64,000 bases of DNA from Amycolatopsis solani (GCF_033441515.1 NZ_JAWQJT010000002.1:124001-188000); one strand, 5' to 3'; counted from the first letter of the stretch, positions 1-8,838 are shown. Notes: generated by a model not told the origin, from the sequence alone. Numbers and translations: made by a program.

Positions 1-2010
1 GAAGGCGCCCTTTCCCGCGTGGAAGCCGCCGAACTCCGGTTCACCGCCAAGGAAACGGCGAGCCTGCTGCGGGCCACCGGTGGCGAGGTGGGCGACGACC
101 GCGTCCGGGAGCTCACCGACCGGACGGCGGGCTGGGCCGCGGCACTCGGCTGGGCCGCGGTGTCGTTGCGCGAAGCGGAAGACGCGGACGCCCTCGTCTC
201 TTCCGTCACCGGCGACGAGCGGGCCGTGGCGCGGTTCTTCGCCGACGAAGTGCTCTCGCGACTGCCTTCGGAGACGGCGGATCTCCTGCTGTGCACCAGT
301 GTCTGCGACGCGGTCGGAGCGACCCTCGCGGTCCGCCTGTCGGGCCGGGCGGACGCCGGGGCGAGGCTCGACGAGCTCGAACGCACGATGGCCCTCGTCG
401 TGCGCACGCCGGCCGACACCTACCGGCTCCCGCCGTTGCTGCGCGGTTTCCTGCGGGCCGAGCTGGCCCGGCGGGACCCGCGGCGGGTGCCGCGGCTGCA
501 CGGGATCGCCGCGCAGTGGTACGCCGGGGAAGGACGGTTCGGGGAGGCGCTCCGGCACGCCGTCGCGGGCCGCAGCCGGCCGCGGGTCCTGGCGCTGGCG
601 CAGGACCACGCCGTGCGCCAGGCGCTGGCCGGCGACGGGGATCCGGTGCGGGGCGCGCTCACCTACCTCGGCACCGAGACCGTCGCGGCGAACCCCTCGC
701 TGCGGCTGGCGTCGGCGGTGGAACACATCCAGCGCGGAAAGCTCGCGGAAGCGACGGCCGACCTCCAGGAGGCGGAGGCGGACGACCTGTGGCCGCTCGC
801 CGCCCGCCACTTGGCGTCGGTGACGGGAAAGCACTTGCCGGGCGCCGGGCGGCCGGCGGCGCGGTGCCCGGAGTTCGAAGCCTGGGTCACCCTCGATCGC
901 GCGTGGCGGTCGCTGCACCGCGGCGCCCGCCGGTACGCCGTCACCCAGGCCCAGGAAGCACTGCGCCTGGCCCACGACGGGCGGCTGGACCACCTCGTGC
1001 TCCACAGCAGACTCGCCGTGGCCCTCGCCACCGCGCTCGGCGGGCAGTACCCGGCGATGCGCCGGGCGTGCACGGGAGCCCTCGCGGTCGCGCGCCGGCA
1101 CGGCTGGCGCCGGTCCCCGGGCGTGGCCGAGTGCCACCTGCTGCTGGCCTACGACGACCTGGTGCGCGCCGAACCGGTCGCCGCGGCCCGGGAACTGGCC
1201 CAGGCGGCCGCGGCGGAGGTGCCCGGCGGCCTGCCGCTGCTGGTACCGCTGCGCGAGTTCTTCGCCGGCATGGTGCGCTTCGACGACGGTGACGCGGCGG
1301 CGGGCTCGCAGGCCATGCGCGTGGCGCGGCTGCGGCTCGGCGACCTCGTGCTCCCGCGCGAGGTCGCCGGCGTGTTCGCGGTCGCGGAGTACCACGCGGC
1401 CCTCGGGCTCGGTGAAACGTTGCACGCGGCGGAAGTGCTCGCCTGGGCGCACGAGCGGCTGTCCGGCAGCGGCGAACTCGCCGTCCTGCGCGTCCGCGCC
1501 CACCTCGCCGCGGACGAAACCGACGCCGCCGAAGCGGTGCTGCGCGAAACCGCGTCGGCGAGTGCGGTGCTGCCCTCGACCCCGGTCGACCGGTGCCTGG
1601 CCGAAACCGCGCTCGCGCTGCGCTCGCACCGGCGGACCAAGGCGTTGAACGCCCTCGACCGCGCGCTCGCCCTGGCCCGGCCGAACGGGCTGGTGCGGCC
1701 GTTCGCCCTCGCCGAGCCGCGCGTCGGGGACCTGCTGATCGACCACTCCGGCGGGTTCGGTTCGCTGGACCGGTTCGCGCAGACGGTCCGCGGCCGGCTC
1801 GTCCCGCACGCCTCGCCCGGCCGGCTGACCGACCGCGAGCAGGTGGTGCTGCAACGCCTGCCCTCGCAGCGTTCCCTGGACGAAATCGCGTCCGACCTCA
1901 CCGTCTCGGTCAACACGGTGAAGACCCACGTGCGGGCCATCTACGGCAAGCTCGGCGTGAACAACCGGCGCTCCGCCGTCGTGGTGGCCCGCCAGCACGG
2001 CCTGACCTGA
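1..2010 (+). CDS. LuxR-family (MalT/LAL-like) transcriptional regulator, 5' truncated
   Basis: The frame is open from the first base, so the gene begins upstream of the window; at least 669 codons remain. The opening residues (..SRVEAAELRFTAKETASLL) match the segment that follows the ATPase domain of MalT-like regulators. The middle is a long alpha-helical, Ala/Leu/Arg-rich TPR-like region. The last ~60 residues form a LuxR/GerE helix-turn-helix (LTDREQVVLQRL, IASDLTVSVNTVKTHV, IYGKLGVNNR). It is therefore probably a large ATP-dependent, ligand-sensing activator. The Walker A/B part is not visible. Its stop lies 4 bp from the convergent stop of the permease, so it ends its own transcription unit. 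The family is secure; the target genes are unknown. Confidence 0.85.
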   Translation, partial: EGALSRVEAAELRFTAKETASLLRATGGEVGDDRVRELTDRTAGWAAALGWAAVSLREAEDADALVSSVTGDERAVARFFADEVLSRLPSETADLLLCTSVCDAVGATLAVRLSGRADAGARLDELERTMALVVRTPADTYRLPPLLRGFLRAELARRDPRRVPRLHGIAAQWYAGEGRFGEALRHAVAGRSRPRVLALAQDHAVRQALAGDGDPVRGALTYLGTETVAANPSLRLASAVEHIQRGKLAEATADLQEAEADDLWPLAARHLASVTGKHLPGAGRPAARCPEFEAWVTLDRAWRSLHRGARRYAVTQAQEALRLAHDGRLDHLVLHSRLAVALATALGGQYPAMRRACTGALAVARRHGWRRSPGVAECHLLLAYDDLVRAEPVAAARELAQAAAAEVPGGLPLLVPLREFFAGMVRFDDGDAAAGSQAMRVARLRLGDLVLPREVAGVFAVAEYHAALGLGETLHAAEVLAWAHERLSGSGELAVLRVRAHLAADETDAAEAVLRETASASAVLPSTPVDRCLAETALALRSHRRTKALNALDRALALARPNGLVRPFALAEPRVGDLLIDHSGGFGSLDRFAQTVRGRLVPHASPGRLTDREQVVLQRLPSQRSLDEIASDLTVSVNTVKTHVRAIYGKLGVNNRRSAVVVARQHGLT

Positions 2011-2014
2011 GCTC

Positions 2015-3244
2015 TCAGCCTTCGTCGCGGCGGGGCGCGGAAAGCAGCGCCTCGGCCCAGCGGGCCCGCGGGTCGACGTCCACCAGCAGCGCCTTGGCCA
2101 GCAGGGTCGCCGGCACGGCGAGGACCGCGCCGAGCGGCCCCAGCAGCCAGGTCCAGAACACCAGCGCCAGCACGGTGACCAAAGTGGACAGACCGACCGA
2201 ACCGGCGACGAACCGCGGCTGGATCAGCGACTGCACCACGAAGTTCAGCCCCGCGTACACGACGAGCACCACGAGCAGGCTCGACCAGCCGCCGTCGAGG
2301 AGCGCGATGAGCGCGGGCGGGGCGACCCCGATGATGAACCCGACGTTGGGGATGTAGTTGGTGACGAAGGCGAGCAGCCCCCACAGCACGGCACCCGGGA
2401 TGCCCAGCAGGGCGAGCGCGGTGGTGTCGAGCGCTGCCACGAGCCCGCCGAACACGGTCGTCACGAGCAGGTACCGCCGGGTGCCCGACGCGAAGCCGCG
2501 CAGCGACGCGGAAATCCACGGGCGGTCCCGCGCGATCCGGCCGAGACGCTGTCCCGCCCAGGCCGTTTCGGCGCTGAGGAACAGCAGGAGGGCCAACAGG
2601 AACGCCAGGTTCGTGACCAGCCCGCCGACGCCGGCGAGCAGGGAACCGGCGAAGCCGACCAGCTTCCCGGCGTCAACGGACGACAGCATGGCGCGCAGCT
2701 GCGGTTCGCCGACGCCGAACCGGCCGAGCACGGTCAGCCCGTCGTGCAGCAGTTCGTTGGCCCGCCCGGTGTAGTGGGGGAGCAGGGCCGACAGCTGCGC
2801 GACGGACACGACGACGACCAGGAAGAAGCTGAGCAGGACCGCGTAGACGGTGATCACGAGGACGGTGACGGTCAGCCAGCGCGGCCATCCCTTGTCCCGC
2901 AACCACTTCCGCACCGGATCGAGCGTGATCACGACGACGAAGGCGAGGAAGACCGGGCCGGCCAGCCAGGCGACGGCCTGCACACCGGCCAGCACGATCA
3001 CCGCGGCGGCGGCCCCCAGCAGCACGACGAGCGCGCGTGGCAAGGGGGTGCCGCCGGTCCCGAGGTCGCTCGCGGGCGGCCAGGGAACCGGCGGCGGGTG
3101 CGCGCCGGCGCCGAACCGGTCGGCGAGCCTCCGGAAGGAGCCCCGCGCGGCGCGGCGCTCCGTCCGCCCACCGGCCGCGGTCCGGTCCCGCCGGGGCTTG
3201 CGGGACCGGCGGGCCGGGATGTCGGTGAGCGTCGTTCGCACCAT
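2015..3244 (-). CDS. AI-2E family transporter (PerM-like permease)
   Basis: A 409-residue polytopic membrane protein. A basic, Pro/Arg-rich cytoplasmic N-terminus (~80 residues) is followed by about seven to eight hydrophobic segments. These include ALVVLLGAAAAVIVLAGVQA and VFLAFVVVITLDPV near the N-terminus, and the family-typical LLGIPGAVLWGLLAFVTNYI and PNVGFIIGVAPP block near residue 300. The family exports small molecules or ions; only a few members actually move AI-2, so the substrate is unknown. ATG is preceded by GGAGG at 6 bp, which fixes the start. It is divergent from the molybdoenzyme gene across 286 bp that contain an inverted-repeat element. Confidence 0.88.
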   Translation of the reverse strand: MVRTTLTDIPARRSRKPRRDRTAAGGRTERRAARGSFRRLADRFGAGAHPPPVPWPPASDLGTGGTPLPRALVVLLGAAAAVIVLAGVQAVAWLAGPVFLAFVVVITLDPVRKWLRDKGWPRWLTVTVLVITVYAVLLSFFLVVVVSVAQLSALLPHYTGRANELLHDGLTVLGRFGVGEPQLRAMLSSVDAGKLVGFAGSLLAGVGGLVTNLAFLLALLLFLSAETAWAGQRLGRIARDRPWISASLRGFASGTRRYLLVTTVFGGLVAALDTTALALLGIPGAVLWGLLAFVTNYIPNVGFIIGVAPPALIALLDGGWSSLLVVLVVYAGLNFVVQSLIQPRFVAGSVGLSTLVTVLALVFWTWLLGPLGAVLAVPATLLAKALLVDVDPRARWAEALLSAPRRDEG

Positions 3245-3530
3245 GCGGATCCTCCGGAGACGGGGCGGCGAACTCCACGGTGGCGGCTCCGGACCGCAGC
3301 TGCGTCACCCGGAGCGGGCGAAAGCCCAGCGCCCCAATGTGGCGTTGGTTGCGTCCAGCGCACCCAATGTGGCGTTCGGTGCGTCTGACGCACCCAATGC
3401 CACATTGGGGCGCTTTCCCGGCTGTGCACGTCGGCCGGGCCGTGGCGGGTGGGGTGGTAACGTCCGTCACCTGTTCGGACGGTCTTGGCGTTGCGCCCAT
3501 CCGGCGGCACTGTGGCCCCGAACGAGGGGT
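3245..3530. other. Divergent intergenic region between permease and molybdoenzyme
   Basis: No coding frame with normal start and composition is supported here. The open frame running in from upstream is only a 5' extension of the molybdoenzyme frame. The region must carry both promoters and holds the inverted-repeat cluster at 3328-3414. I could not assign -35/-10 boxes with confidence. Confidence 0.6.
3328..3414. repeat. Inverted/direct repeat cluster with CCCAATGTGGCG core
   Basis: AGCGCCCCAATGTGGC at 3328-3343 is the perfect reverse complement of GCCACATTGGGGCGCT at 3399-3414 (16-bp arms, 55-bp gap). The gap contains a third related copy, CACCCAATGTGGCGTT (3361-3376), and the flanks GGTTGCGTC / GGTGCGTC / GACGCACC repeat as well. 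The arrangement is therefore three copies of one unit, the last inverted. It sits in a divergent promoter region, which argues against a simple terminator. I associate similar elements with Amycolatopsis intergenic regions from memory; that is unverified. Confidence 0.75.
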
Positions 3531-5114
3531 ATGGCCGCAACCAAGGTGACGTCCCCGCCCGACAGCCCCAGCCCGCCGCAGCGGACGCGGCTGCGGTTCT
3601 TCGCCGCCGCGTTCAGCGGGGTGCTGGCGCTGGTCGCCGCGTTGGCGGCCGGGCACCTCGTGGCCGGGTTCATCAGCGTCAACGCCTCCCCCTACCTCGC
3701 CGTGGGCAACGGCGCCATCGACCTCACCCCCGTCGAACTCAAGGACTTCGCCGTCCGCACGTTCGGGACTTACGACAAGCTGGTGCTGCTGGGCAGCATG
3801 GCCGTGGTCATGGTGGGCGTCGCCGCGCTCGCGGGAGTCCTTTCGCGACGGTCACCGGTCCCGGGGACCGTGGTCATCGCGCTGTTCGGTCTCGTGGGCG
3901 CGGTCGCGGTGTTCGAGCGGCCCGATCTGAGTGCGGTGGCGCTGCTCGCGCCGGCCGCCAGCTTGGTCGTCGGCATCACGGTGTTCCTGCTCCTGCACCG
4001 GATCGCGCCGCGGGTGTGGCGGGACACCGGCGGGGAGAAGACCGGCACCTCGAGGCGGGTGTTCCTGCTCGGCGGCGCCGGAGTCGTCGTCGGCGCGGGC
4101 GCGGCGGGGCTGGGCGGCCAGCTGATCAGCTCCGCCCGCGACGCGACGGCGTCGCGGGAGGCGGTCGGCAAGTTGATCCCGGCGCGCACCGCGCCGACGA
4201 TCCCCGCCGACGCGGACTTCTCGAAGCTGGGCACCCCGCCGTTCCTCACCCCGAACGACAAGTTCTACCGCGTCGACACCGCGTTGTCGGTGCCGCAGGT
4301 CCGCACCGAAGACTGGAGCCTGCGCCTGCACGGCATGGTCGACCGCGAAATCCGCTACAGCTACGGCGACATCCGCAATCGGCCGCTGGTCGAACGGACC
4401 GTCACCATGACGTGCGTGTCGAACGAGGTCGGCGGCGACTACGTCTCGACGGCCAACTTCATCGGCGTGGACCTGGCCGACCTGCTCGCCGAAGCCGGGG
4501 TGCGCTCCGGTGCCGAGCAGCTGTTCTGCACCAGCGTCGACGGCTGGACCTCCGGCACACCGGTCGCGGCGGCCACCGACCGTGGTCGGGGGGCGATGCT
4601 GGCGATCGGGATGAACGGTGAGCCGTTGCCGCTGGAACACGGTTTCCCCGCCCGGCTGGTCACCCCCGGACTGTATGGGTATGTGTCGGCGACGAAATGG
4701 GTCGTGGACATCGAGGTCACCACCTGGGCCGCGCGCCAAGCGTACTGGCTCAAACGCAGCTGGGCCCGCGAGGCCCCGATCAAAACCGAATCACGCATCG
4801 ATTCCCACCGCGGCTTCGCCAACGTCCAGAAAGGGAAGGTGCGCGTCGCCGGGGTCGCGTGGGCGCAGCACACCGGGATCGAGAAGGTCGAGGTCCGCAT
4901 CGACCAGGGCCCGTGGCAGGCCACCACACTCTCCCAAGAGGTCAACCTGAACACGTGGCGGATGTGGTGGACCGAAGTGGACCTCCCCGCGGGGGTGCAT
5001 CAGGTGTTCTGCCGGGCCACCGACAAGTCCGGCTACACCCAGACCGACCAGCGGGCGGGCACCGTCCCCGACGGGGCGACCGGCTGGCACAACGTCACCT
5101 TCACCGCCGCCTAG
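3531..5114 (+). CDS. Membrane-anchored sulfite-oxidase-type molybdopterin oxidoreductase
   Basis: A 527-residue protein. Four to five transmembrane segments fill residues ~20-155. A twin-arginine-like SRRVFLLGGAG stretch follows at ~175, placing the catalytic part outside the membrane. The catalytic domain (about residues 230-410) has the motif VTMTCVSNEVGG; its Cys is the expected molybdenum ligand of the sulfite oxidase/YedY superfamily. The last ~110 residues form a Mo-co dimerisation (Ig-like) domain (RGFANVQKGKVRVAGVAWAQ). Physiological substrate unknown. The open frame extends ~680 bp further upstream, but ATG at 3531 opens the first natural membrane anchor after GAGGGGT. The fasciclin lipoprotein lies 117 bp downstream; I recall this neighbour pairing in other actinobacteria and infer a shared extracytoplasmic redox role. 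Confidence 0.88.
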   Translation: MAATKVTSPPDSPSPPQRTRLRFFAAAFSGVLALVAALAAGHLVAGFISVNASPYLAVGNGAIDLTPVELKDFAVRTFGTYDKLVLLGSMAVVMVGVAALAGVLSRRSPVPGTVVIALFGLVGAVAVFERPDLSAVALLAPAASLVVGITVFLLLHRIAPRVWRDTGGEKTGTSRRVFLLGGAGVVVGAGAAGLGGQLISSARDATASREAVGKLIPARTAPTIPADADFSKLGTPPFLTPNDKFYRVDTALSVPQVRTEDWSLRLHGMVDREIRYSYGDIRNRPLVERTVTMTCVSNEVGGDYVSTANFIGVDLADLLAEAGVRSGAEQLFCTSVDGWTSGTPVAAATDRGRGAMLAIGMNGEPLPLEHGFPARLVTPGLYGYVSATKWVVDIEVTTWAARQAYWLKRSWAREAPIKTESRIDSHRGFANVQKGKVRVAGVAWAQHTGIEKVEVRIDQGPWQATTLSQEVNLNTWRMWWTEVDLPAGVHQVFCRATDKSGYTQTDQRAGTVPDGATGWHNVTFTAA

Positions 5115-5186
5115 AAAATCTTTTTCCGCGATCGACCAATCCGGTCCGTCCGGGGGCCCGAATGACGGGTAACAGAGGCGGTCATC

Positions 5187-5213
5187 GGAACAGTTCGCCT
5201 TCAGCCGCGTCAT
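5187..5213 (+). promoter_or_regulatory. Candidate ECF-sigma promoter of the fasciclin gene
   Basis: GGAAC (5187-5191), a 16-bp spacer, then CGTCAT (5208-5213), 18 bp before the GTG start. This matches the general actinobacterial ECF pattern GGAAC-N16-CGTC. Sequence match only; the responsible sigma factor is unknown. Confidence 0.5.
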
Positions 5214-5231
5214 CAATGGGAGTGAATTCTC

Positions 5232-5900
5232 GTGCGTAACCTTCGTATTGCCGGTATCGGCCTGGCCGCGGCCGCCGCGCTGACCCTGACCGCGTGCAGC
5301 GGCAGCGACACCGCGTCCTCGGGCAGCTCCAGCGCCCCCGCCCCGTCCTCGTCGATGGCCGCCCCGTCCTCCAGCGCCGCCGCGGCCGGGGACGGGATGA
5401 CCACCAACGCCGACGTGTTCGGCCCGGCGTGTTCGCAGCTGCCGCAGGGGTCCGCGCCGGGTTCGCTGGACTCGATGGGCCCGCAGCCGGTCGCCTCGGC
5501 CGCGTCGACGAACCCGCTGCTGACCAAGCTGGTGGCGGCGGTCAAGGCCACCAACCTGGTGGACACGCTCAACAGCGCGCCGTCGATCACGGTGTTCGCC
5601 CCGGCCGACCCGGCCTTCGCCGCCCTCGGTGACGCGAAGTTCAACGAGCTGGCGGGCAAGCCGGCCGAGCTGTCGCCGATCCTGCAGTACCACGTCGTCG
5701 GCAAGCGCTACGACGCCAAGGGCCTCGCGGCCGCCGGCTCGCTCGACACCCTCAACGCGGCCGGTGGGCAGCTGAAGATCGAGGGTTCCGGGGAGAACAT
5801 GACGGTCAACGGCGCGAAGATCCTGTGCGGGAACATCCCCACGAAGAACGCCACCGTCTTCGTGATCGACAAGGTCCTCACCCCCGGCACCAACAAGTAA
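5232..5900 (+). CDS. Fasciclin (FAS1/beta-Ig-H3) domain lipoprotein
   Basis: A 222-residue secreted lipoprotein: basic MRNLRIAG start, hydrophobic helix and lipobox LTAC at Cys21, then a Ser/Ala/Pro-rich linker to ~residue 60. One FAS1 domain follows (~75-220), with the typical blocks SITVFAPADPAFAAL and ILQYHVVGKRY and the final ATVFVIDKVLTPGT. It resembles the mycobacterial MPT83/MPT70 antigens, which are surface lipoprotein or secreted FAS1 proteins under SigK control. No sigK/rskA pair lies in this window. GTG start with GGGAG ~12 bp upstream. Exact role unknown; surface adhesion or extracytoplasmic stress is usual for the family. Confidence 0.88.
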   Translation: MRNLRIAGIGLAAAAALTLTACSGSDTASSGSSSAPAPSSSMAAPSSSAAAAGDGMTTNADVFGPACSQLPQGSAPGSLDSMGPQPVASAASTNPLLTKLVAAVKATNLVDTLNSAPSITVFAPADPAFAALGDAKFNELAGKPAELSPILQYHVVGKRYDAKGLAAAGSLDTLNAAGGQLKIEGSGENMTVNGAKILCGNIPTKNATVFVIDKVLTPGTNK

Positions 5901-5908
5901 GGCGACGT

Positions 5909-5981
5909 CCGGGCCGCCGACGGGCGGCCCGGCACCGATCGGCCGCCCCGGCTCCGGGAGATCGTCGAGCCGGGGCGGCCG
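5909..5981 (+). terminator. Tandem GC-rich hairpins after the fasciclin gene
   Basis: There are two perfect stems in a row. 5909-5932 has 10-bp arms (CCGGGCCGCC) and a 4-nt loop; 5940-5981 has 15-bp arms (CGGCCGCCCCGGCTC) and a 12-nt loop. No T-tract follows, as is common in actinobacteria. Confidence 0.7.
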
Positions 5982-6195
5982 CTCGCGGTCTGCCGGCGGG
6001 GTGCAGGGTCCGCCGGCGGGGGACACCCGCGCGGCGGTGTCCCGCCGGTCGCCGCCGTCGCCGAGGCACTCCACGGCCGTGGCGGCGACCGGCCCCTGGG
6101 TCGGCTGCGTCCGTTCGGGGGACAGCACCCTGGGCCTCGCGTGATGGTGGTACTTTCTTCCACTCGACCGCTGAGCCCGACCGAAGGGATGGACC

Positions 6196-7905
6196 GTGCC
6201 GGCGCCGGATGCGGAGGTCCCCGAAGGTCCGCTGGCCGCCGACGAGCGGTTCGCCGTGCTCTACCGGCACTGCCCGGCCGGAGTCGTCCTCGCCGACCCC
6301 GACGGCGTCATCGGCGCGGCCAACCCGGCTTTCCTCCGGCTGGCCAAGGCCGGCAGCGAGGACGACCTCGTCGGTACGCGCGTGAGCGACCTGGGCGCGG
6401 GCGACCGTGACCGGTCCACGCTGGTGCGGGCCATCCTGTCCGGCGACGACGTGCAGGACCAGATCGAGATCCGGTCCCGGCCGGACGGTGCCCGGTCCGT
6501 CCGGCTGACCGTCACGACCGTGCCCGGCGACCACGGCCGGTACCCGATCCTCCTCTTCGAGGACGTCCACGAGCTGCGGCAGCTGCAGGAGACGTTCCAC
6601 CACCAGGCGTTGCACGACCCGCTGACCGGGTTGCCGAACGCCGCCCACTTCCGGTCGCGGCTGGAAGCGCTGTGCGCCGAGGACAGCCCGATTTCCCTGC
6701 TGTACGTGGACGTCGACGGCTTCAAGGTCGTCAACGACGGCCTCGGCGCCGACGTCGCCGACCTCGTGCTCCGCGGCGTCGCGGGCACCCTGCGCTCGGT
6801 CTTCGCGCACCACGAAGCGTTCATCGCCCGGTTGTTCGGCGACGGCTTCGCGATCGCGGTGTCCGGCGACCTGGACCGGAAAACGGTCGTCGAGCTGTCC
6901 GAACAGGCCATCCGCGAAGTCGCCAAACCGGTGTACGCGGCGGGAATCGGCATCGGGGTGAGCGCCAGCATCGGCATCGCCACGGCCGGCGCCCGCAGCG
7001 GCGACCACGAGAACCTGATGCGCTCGGCCCAAGTCGCGCTGCACCGCGCGAAAGCGCTCGGCAAGGCGCAGTGGGTGGTGTTCGACCCGGAGTCCGGCGA
7101 AGCGGATCGCGACCGCTACCGGCTCGCGGCCGCCATCGCCGGGGCGATCGAGCTCGGCGAGATCACCGTGACCTACCAGCCGCACGTCGTGCTGCCGGAC
7201 GCGCGGATCGTGACGTCCCTCAACGCCGCGCTGGTGTGGAACCACCCGGCGCGCGGGCAGTTGCGGTCGGCGGAGTTCTTCCCCCTCGCGGAAATGACCG
7301 GGATGACGGTGCCGCTGGGCAGGCACCTGCTGGCGCAGGCGTTGCGGACGAAGGCGGAGTGGCAGATGCGCTTCGGCGACGGAGCGCCGATGGTGTGCTT
7401 GACGCTGCCCCGGCGCATGGCGATCGACGCCGATCTGGTCGGCATCGTCCGCGCGGAACTGGCGGAGAACGGGCTGGAACCACGCCACCTGATGCTGTGC
7501 GTGGACGTGGCGTCCCTGGTGGACGAGCGCGGCGACCTGCTCGAGTCGATGAGCAGGCTGGCCCACCTCGGCCTCGTTTTCGTCGTCACCATCACGGGCC
7601 TGCCGGACCTGGAACTGATCGCGGCTCGCGAAGTTCCGGCGCCGGCGGTGATGCTGACCGGTCCGATCGTCGAGAGCGTCACGGCGGTCGACGCGCCGGA
7701 GTGGGCCTGCCGCACCGTGAGTCAGCTGGTCGCGCGGGCGGACGAGCTGGGTATCAAGGTCGGGGCGTACGGCGTGGCGTCGCAGGAGCAGGCGGAACTG
7801 CTCCACAGCTTGGGAGTCGTGGTCGCGTCAGGGGGTTACCAGCCCGAATACCTGAGCCGCACGGAGGCGGAAGTCTGGGCGGGCCGGACCTTCCCGATGG
7901 GGTGA
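6196..7905 (+). CDS. PAS-GGDEF-EAL protein with degenerate catalytic motifs
   Basis: A 569-residue protein with a PAS-like sensor (~15-125), then a GGDEF domain (~135-310) introduced by HDPLTGLPNAAHF, then an EAL domain (~325-560). The GGDEF signature is replaced by FGDGF (residues 214-218). The EAL signature is replaced by NAAL in SLNAALVWNHPARG, although YQPHVVLPD just before it is typical. Both cyclic-di-GMP synthesis and hydrolysis are therefore probably lost, leaving a binding or scaffold role. No transmembrane segment is present. The GTG start is preceded by GAAGGGA. It stands alone between a terminator and a convergent regulator gene. Confidence 0.85.
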   Translation: MPAPDAEVPEGPLAADERFAVLYRHCPAGVVLADPDGVIGAANPAFLRLAKAGSEDDLVGTRVSDLGAGDRDRSTLVRAILSGDDVQDQIEIRSRPDGARSVRLTVTTVPGDHGRYPILLFEDVHELRQLQETFHHQALHDPLTGLPNAAHFRSRLEALCAEDSPISLLYVDVDGFKVVNDGLGADVADLVLRGVAGTLRSVFAHHEAFIARLFGDGFAIAVSGDLDRKTVVELSEQAIREVAKPVYAAGIGIGVSASIGIATAGARSGDHENLMRSAQVALHRAKALGKAQWVVFDPESGEADRDRYRLAAAIAGAIELGEITVTYQPHVVLPDARIVTSLNAALVWNHPARGQLRSAEFFPLAEMTGMTVPLGRHLLAQALRTKAEWQMRFGDGAPMVCLTLPRRMAIDADLVGIVRAELAENGLEPRHLMLCVDVASLVDERGDLLESMSRLAHLGLVFVVTITGLPDLELIAAREVPAPAVMLTGPIVESVTAVDAPEWACRTVSQLVARADELGIKVGAYGVASQEQAELLHSLGVVVASGGYQPEYLSRTEAEVWAGRTFPMG

Positions 7906-7917
7906 CGGCCGGCCGCG

Positions 7918-8787
7918 TCAGCCGGAAAACTTCTCCAGTTCGCCCGGCGGGAAGTAGTTCTGGGTGGTCGCGTCGATGCGCACCAGGTACTTGTCCCGCT
8001 TGTCGTCGAAGTGCACGACCGTGCCGACGTTGCCCGTCATCGTCTTGCCGGTGATCCGTACCGTCTCGCCCACCTCGAACGCAGCCATGGTGGGCACGCT
8101 ACCGGGCTCGCGGGTGATCAGCATCCGGGCGGCCAGCTCCGCGTAGGACTCGCCGAGGGCTTCGGGGGAGTCCGTGCCGTCGAGGCGGTACCAGCGCACC
8201 AGGTCGACGCCGAGCGACAGGATCGCGCGCACCGCCCGGCCGACGTCGGGCACGTCGAAAACGCCTTCACCGGCGCCGCGTTCCACCGCGGTCCGGACCA
8301 CCGCGGAGAACCGGCGGCGGAGGTCGAGGACCTCGGCCAGGTGCGCCGGGGCGAGCGCCGCCAGTTCGTACTGGCAGACCCGCGCCACGGTGTGGTGGCG
8401 CGCGTGCCACGCCACGTGCGCGGCCACCAGGCGCCGGAGGTGCCGCGCGGGGTCGCCGTCGTCGTGCTGCGCCTCCAGTGCCGCGAGGGCGCGCTCGTGG
8501 CCGGTCCGTGCGATGTGGAACAGCACGGCCTCCTTCGAGGCGAAGTGGACGTACAGCGAGCCGGGGCTGAGGCCGATGACGGACGTGATGTCGCGGGTGG
8601 TCGTGGCGTGGAAACCCTGGCGGGCGAAGCACTGCACGGCCGCGGACAGCAGCGCGCGGGGCACCGGCGGCGTCTGCTCTCCCCAGAACTCGCCGGACAC
8701 CGTTTCCGGGCCGAGGGCGGTCGTCAGCTCCGTCGCGGCCGCCGCCGGGTACCGCCCGCCGCCGCGACGGCGCTCCTTCGCTGGCAT
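7918..8787 (-). CDS. TetR-family regulator with C-terminal KOW/SH3-like extension
   Basis: A 289-residue protein. A disordered N-terminus (~40 residues) precedes a TetR helix-turn-helix (RALLSAAVQCFARQGFH, TTRDITSVIGLSPGSLYVHF, ASKEAVLFHI). A ligand-binding helical domain runs to about residue 230. The last ~53 residues are not TetR: AAFEVGETVRITGKTM.. GNVGTVVHFDD..DKYLVRI has the beta-rich pattern of a KOW/SH3-like module. ATG at 8787 follows GGAGGAGAAG; the upstream ATG (8817) lacks such a site. It is divergent from the SMP-30 gene, with a palindrome between the starts that is probably its operator. The ligand is probably an intermediate of the neighbouring pathway. Confidence 0.87.
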   Translation of the reverse strand: MPAKERRRGGGRYPAAAATELTTALGPETVSGEFWGEQTPPVPRALLSAAVQCFARQGFHATTTRDITSVIGLSPGSLYVHFASKEAVLFHIARTGHERALAALEAQHDDGDPARHLRRLVAAHVAWHARHHTVARVCQYELAALAPAHLAEVLDLRRRFSAVVRTAVERGAGEGVFDVPDVGRAVRAILSLGVDLVRWYRLDGTDSPEALGESYAELAARMLITREPGSVPTMAAFEVGETVRITGKTMTGNVGTVVHFDDKRDKYLVRIDATTQNYFPPGELEKFSG

Positions 8788-8838
8788 CTTCTCCTCCTCG
8801 GTGACCGGGCTTGACACCTGCCCGGTCCCGCGGTCATG

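Noticed and set aside
2850..3530. 5' extension of the molybdoenzyme frame
   Set aside because: It is antisense to the permease and crosses the inverted-repeat region; the natural membrane anchor and start lie at 3531.
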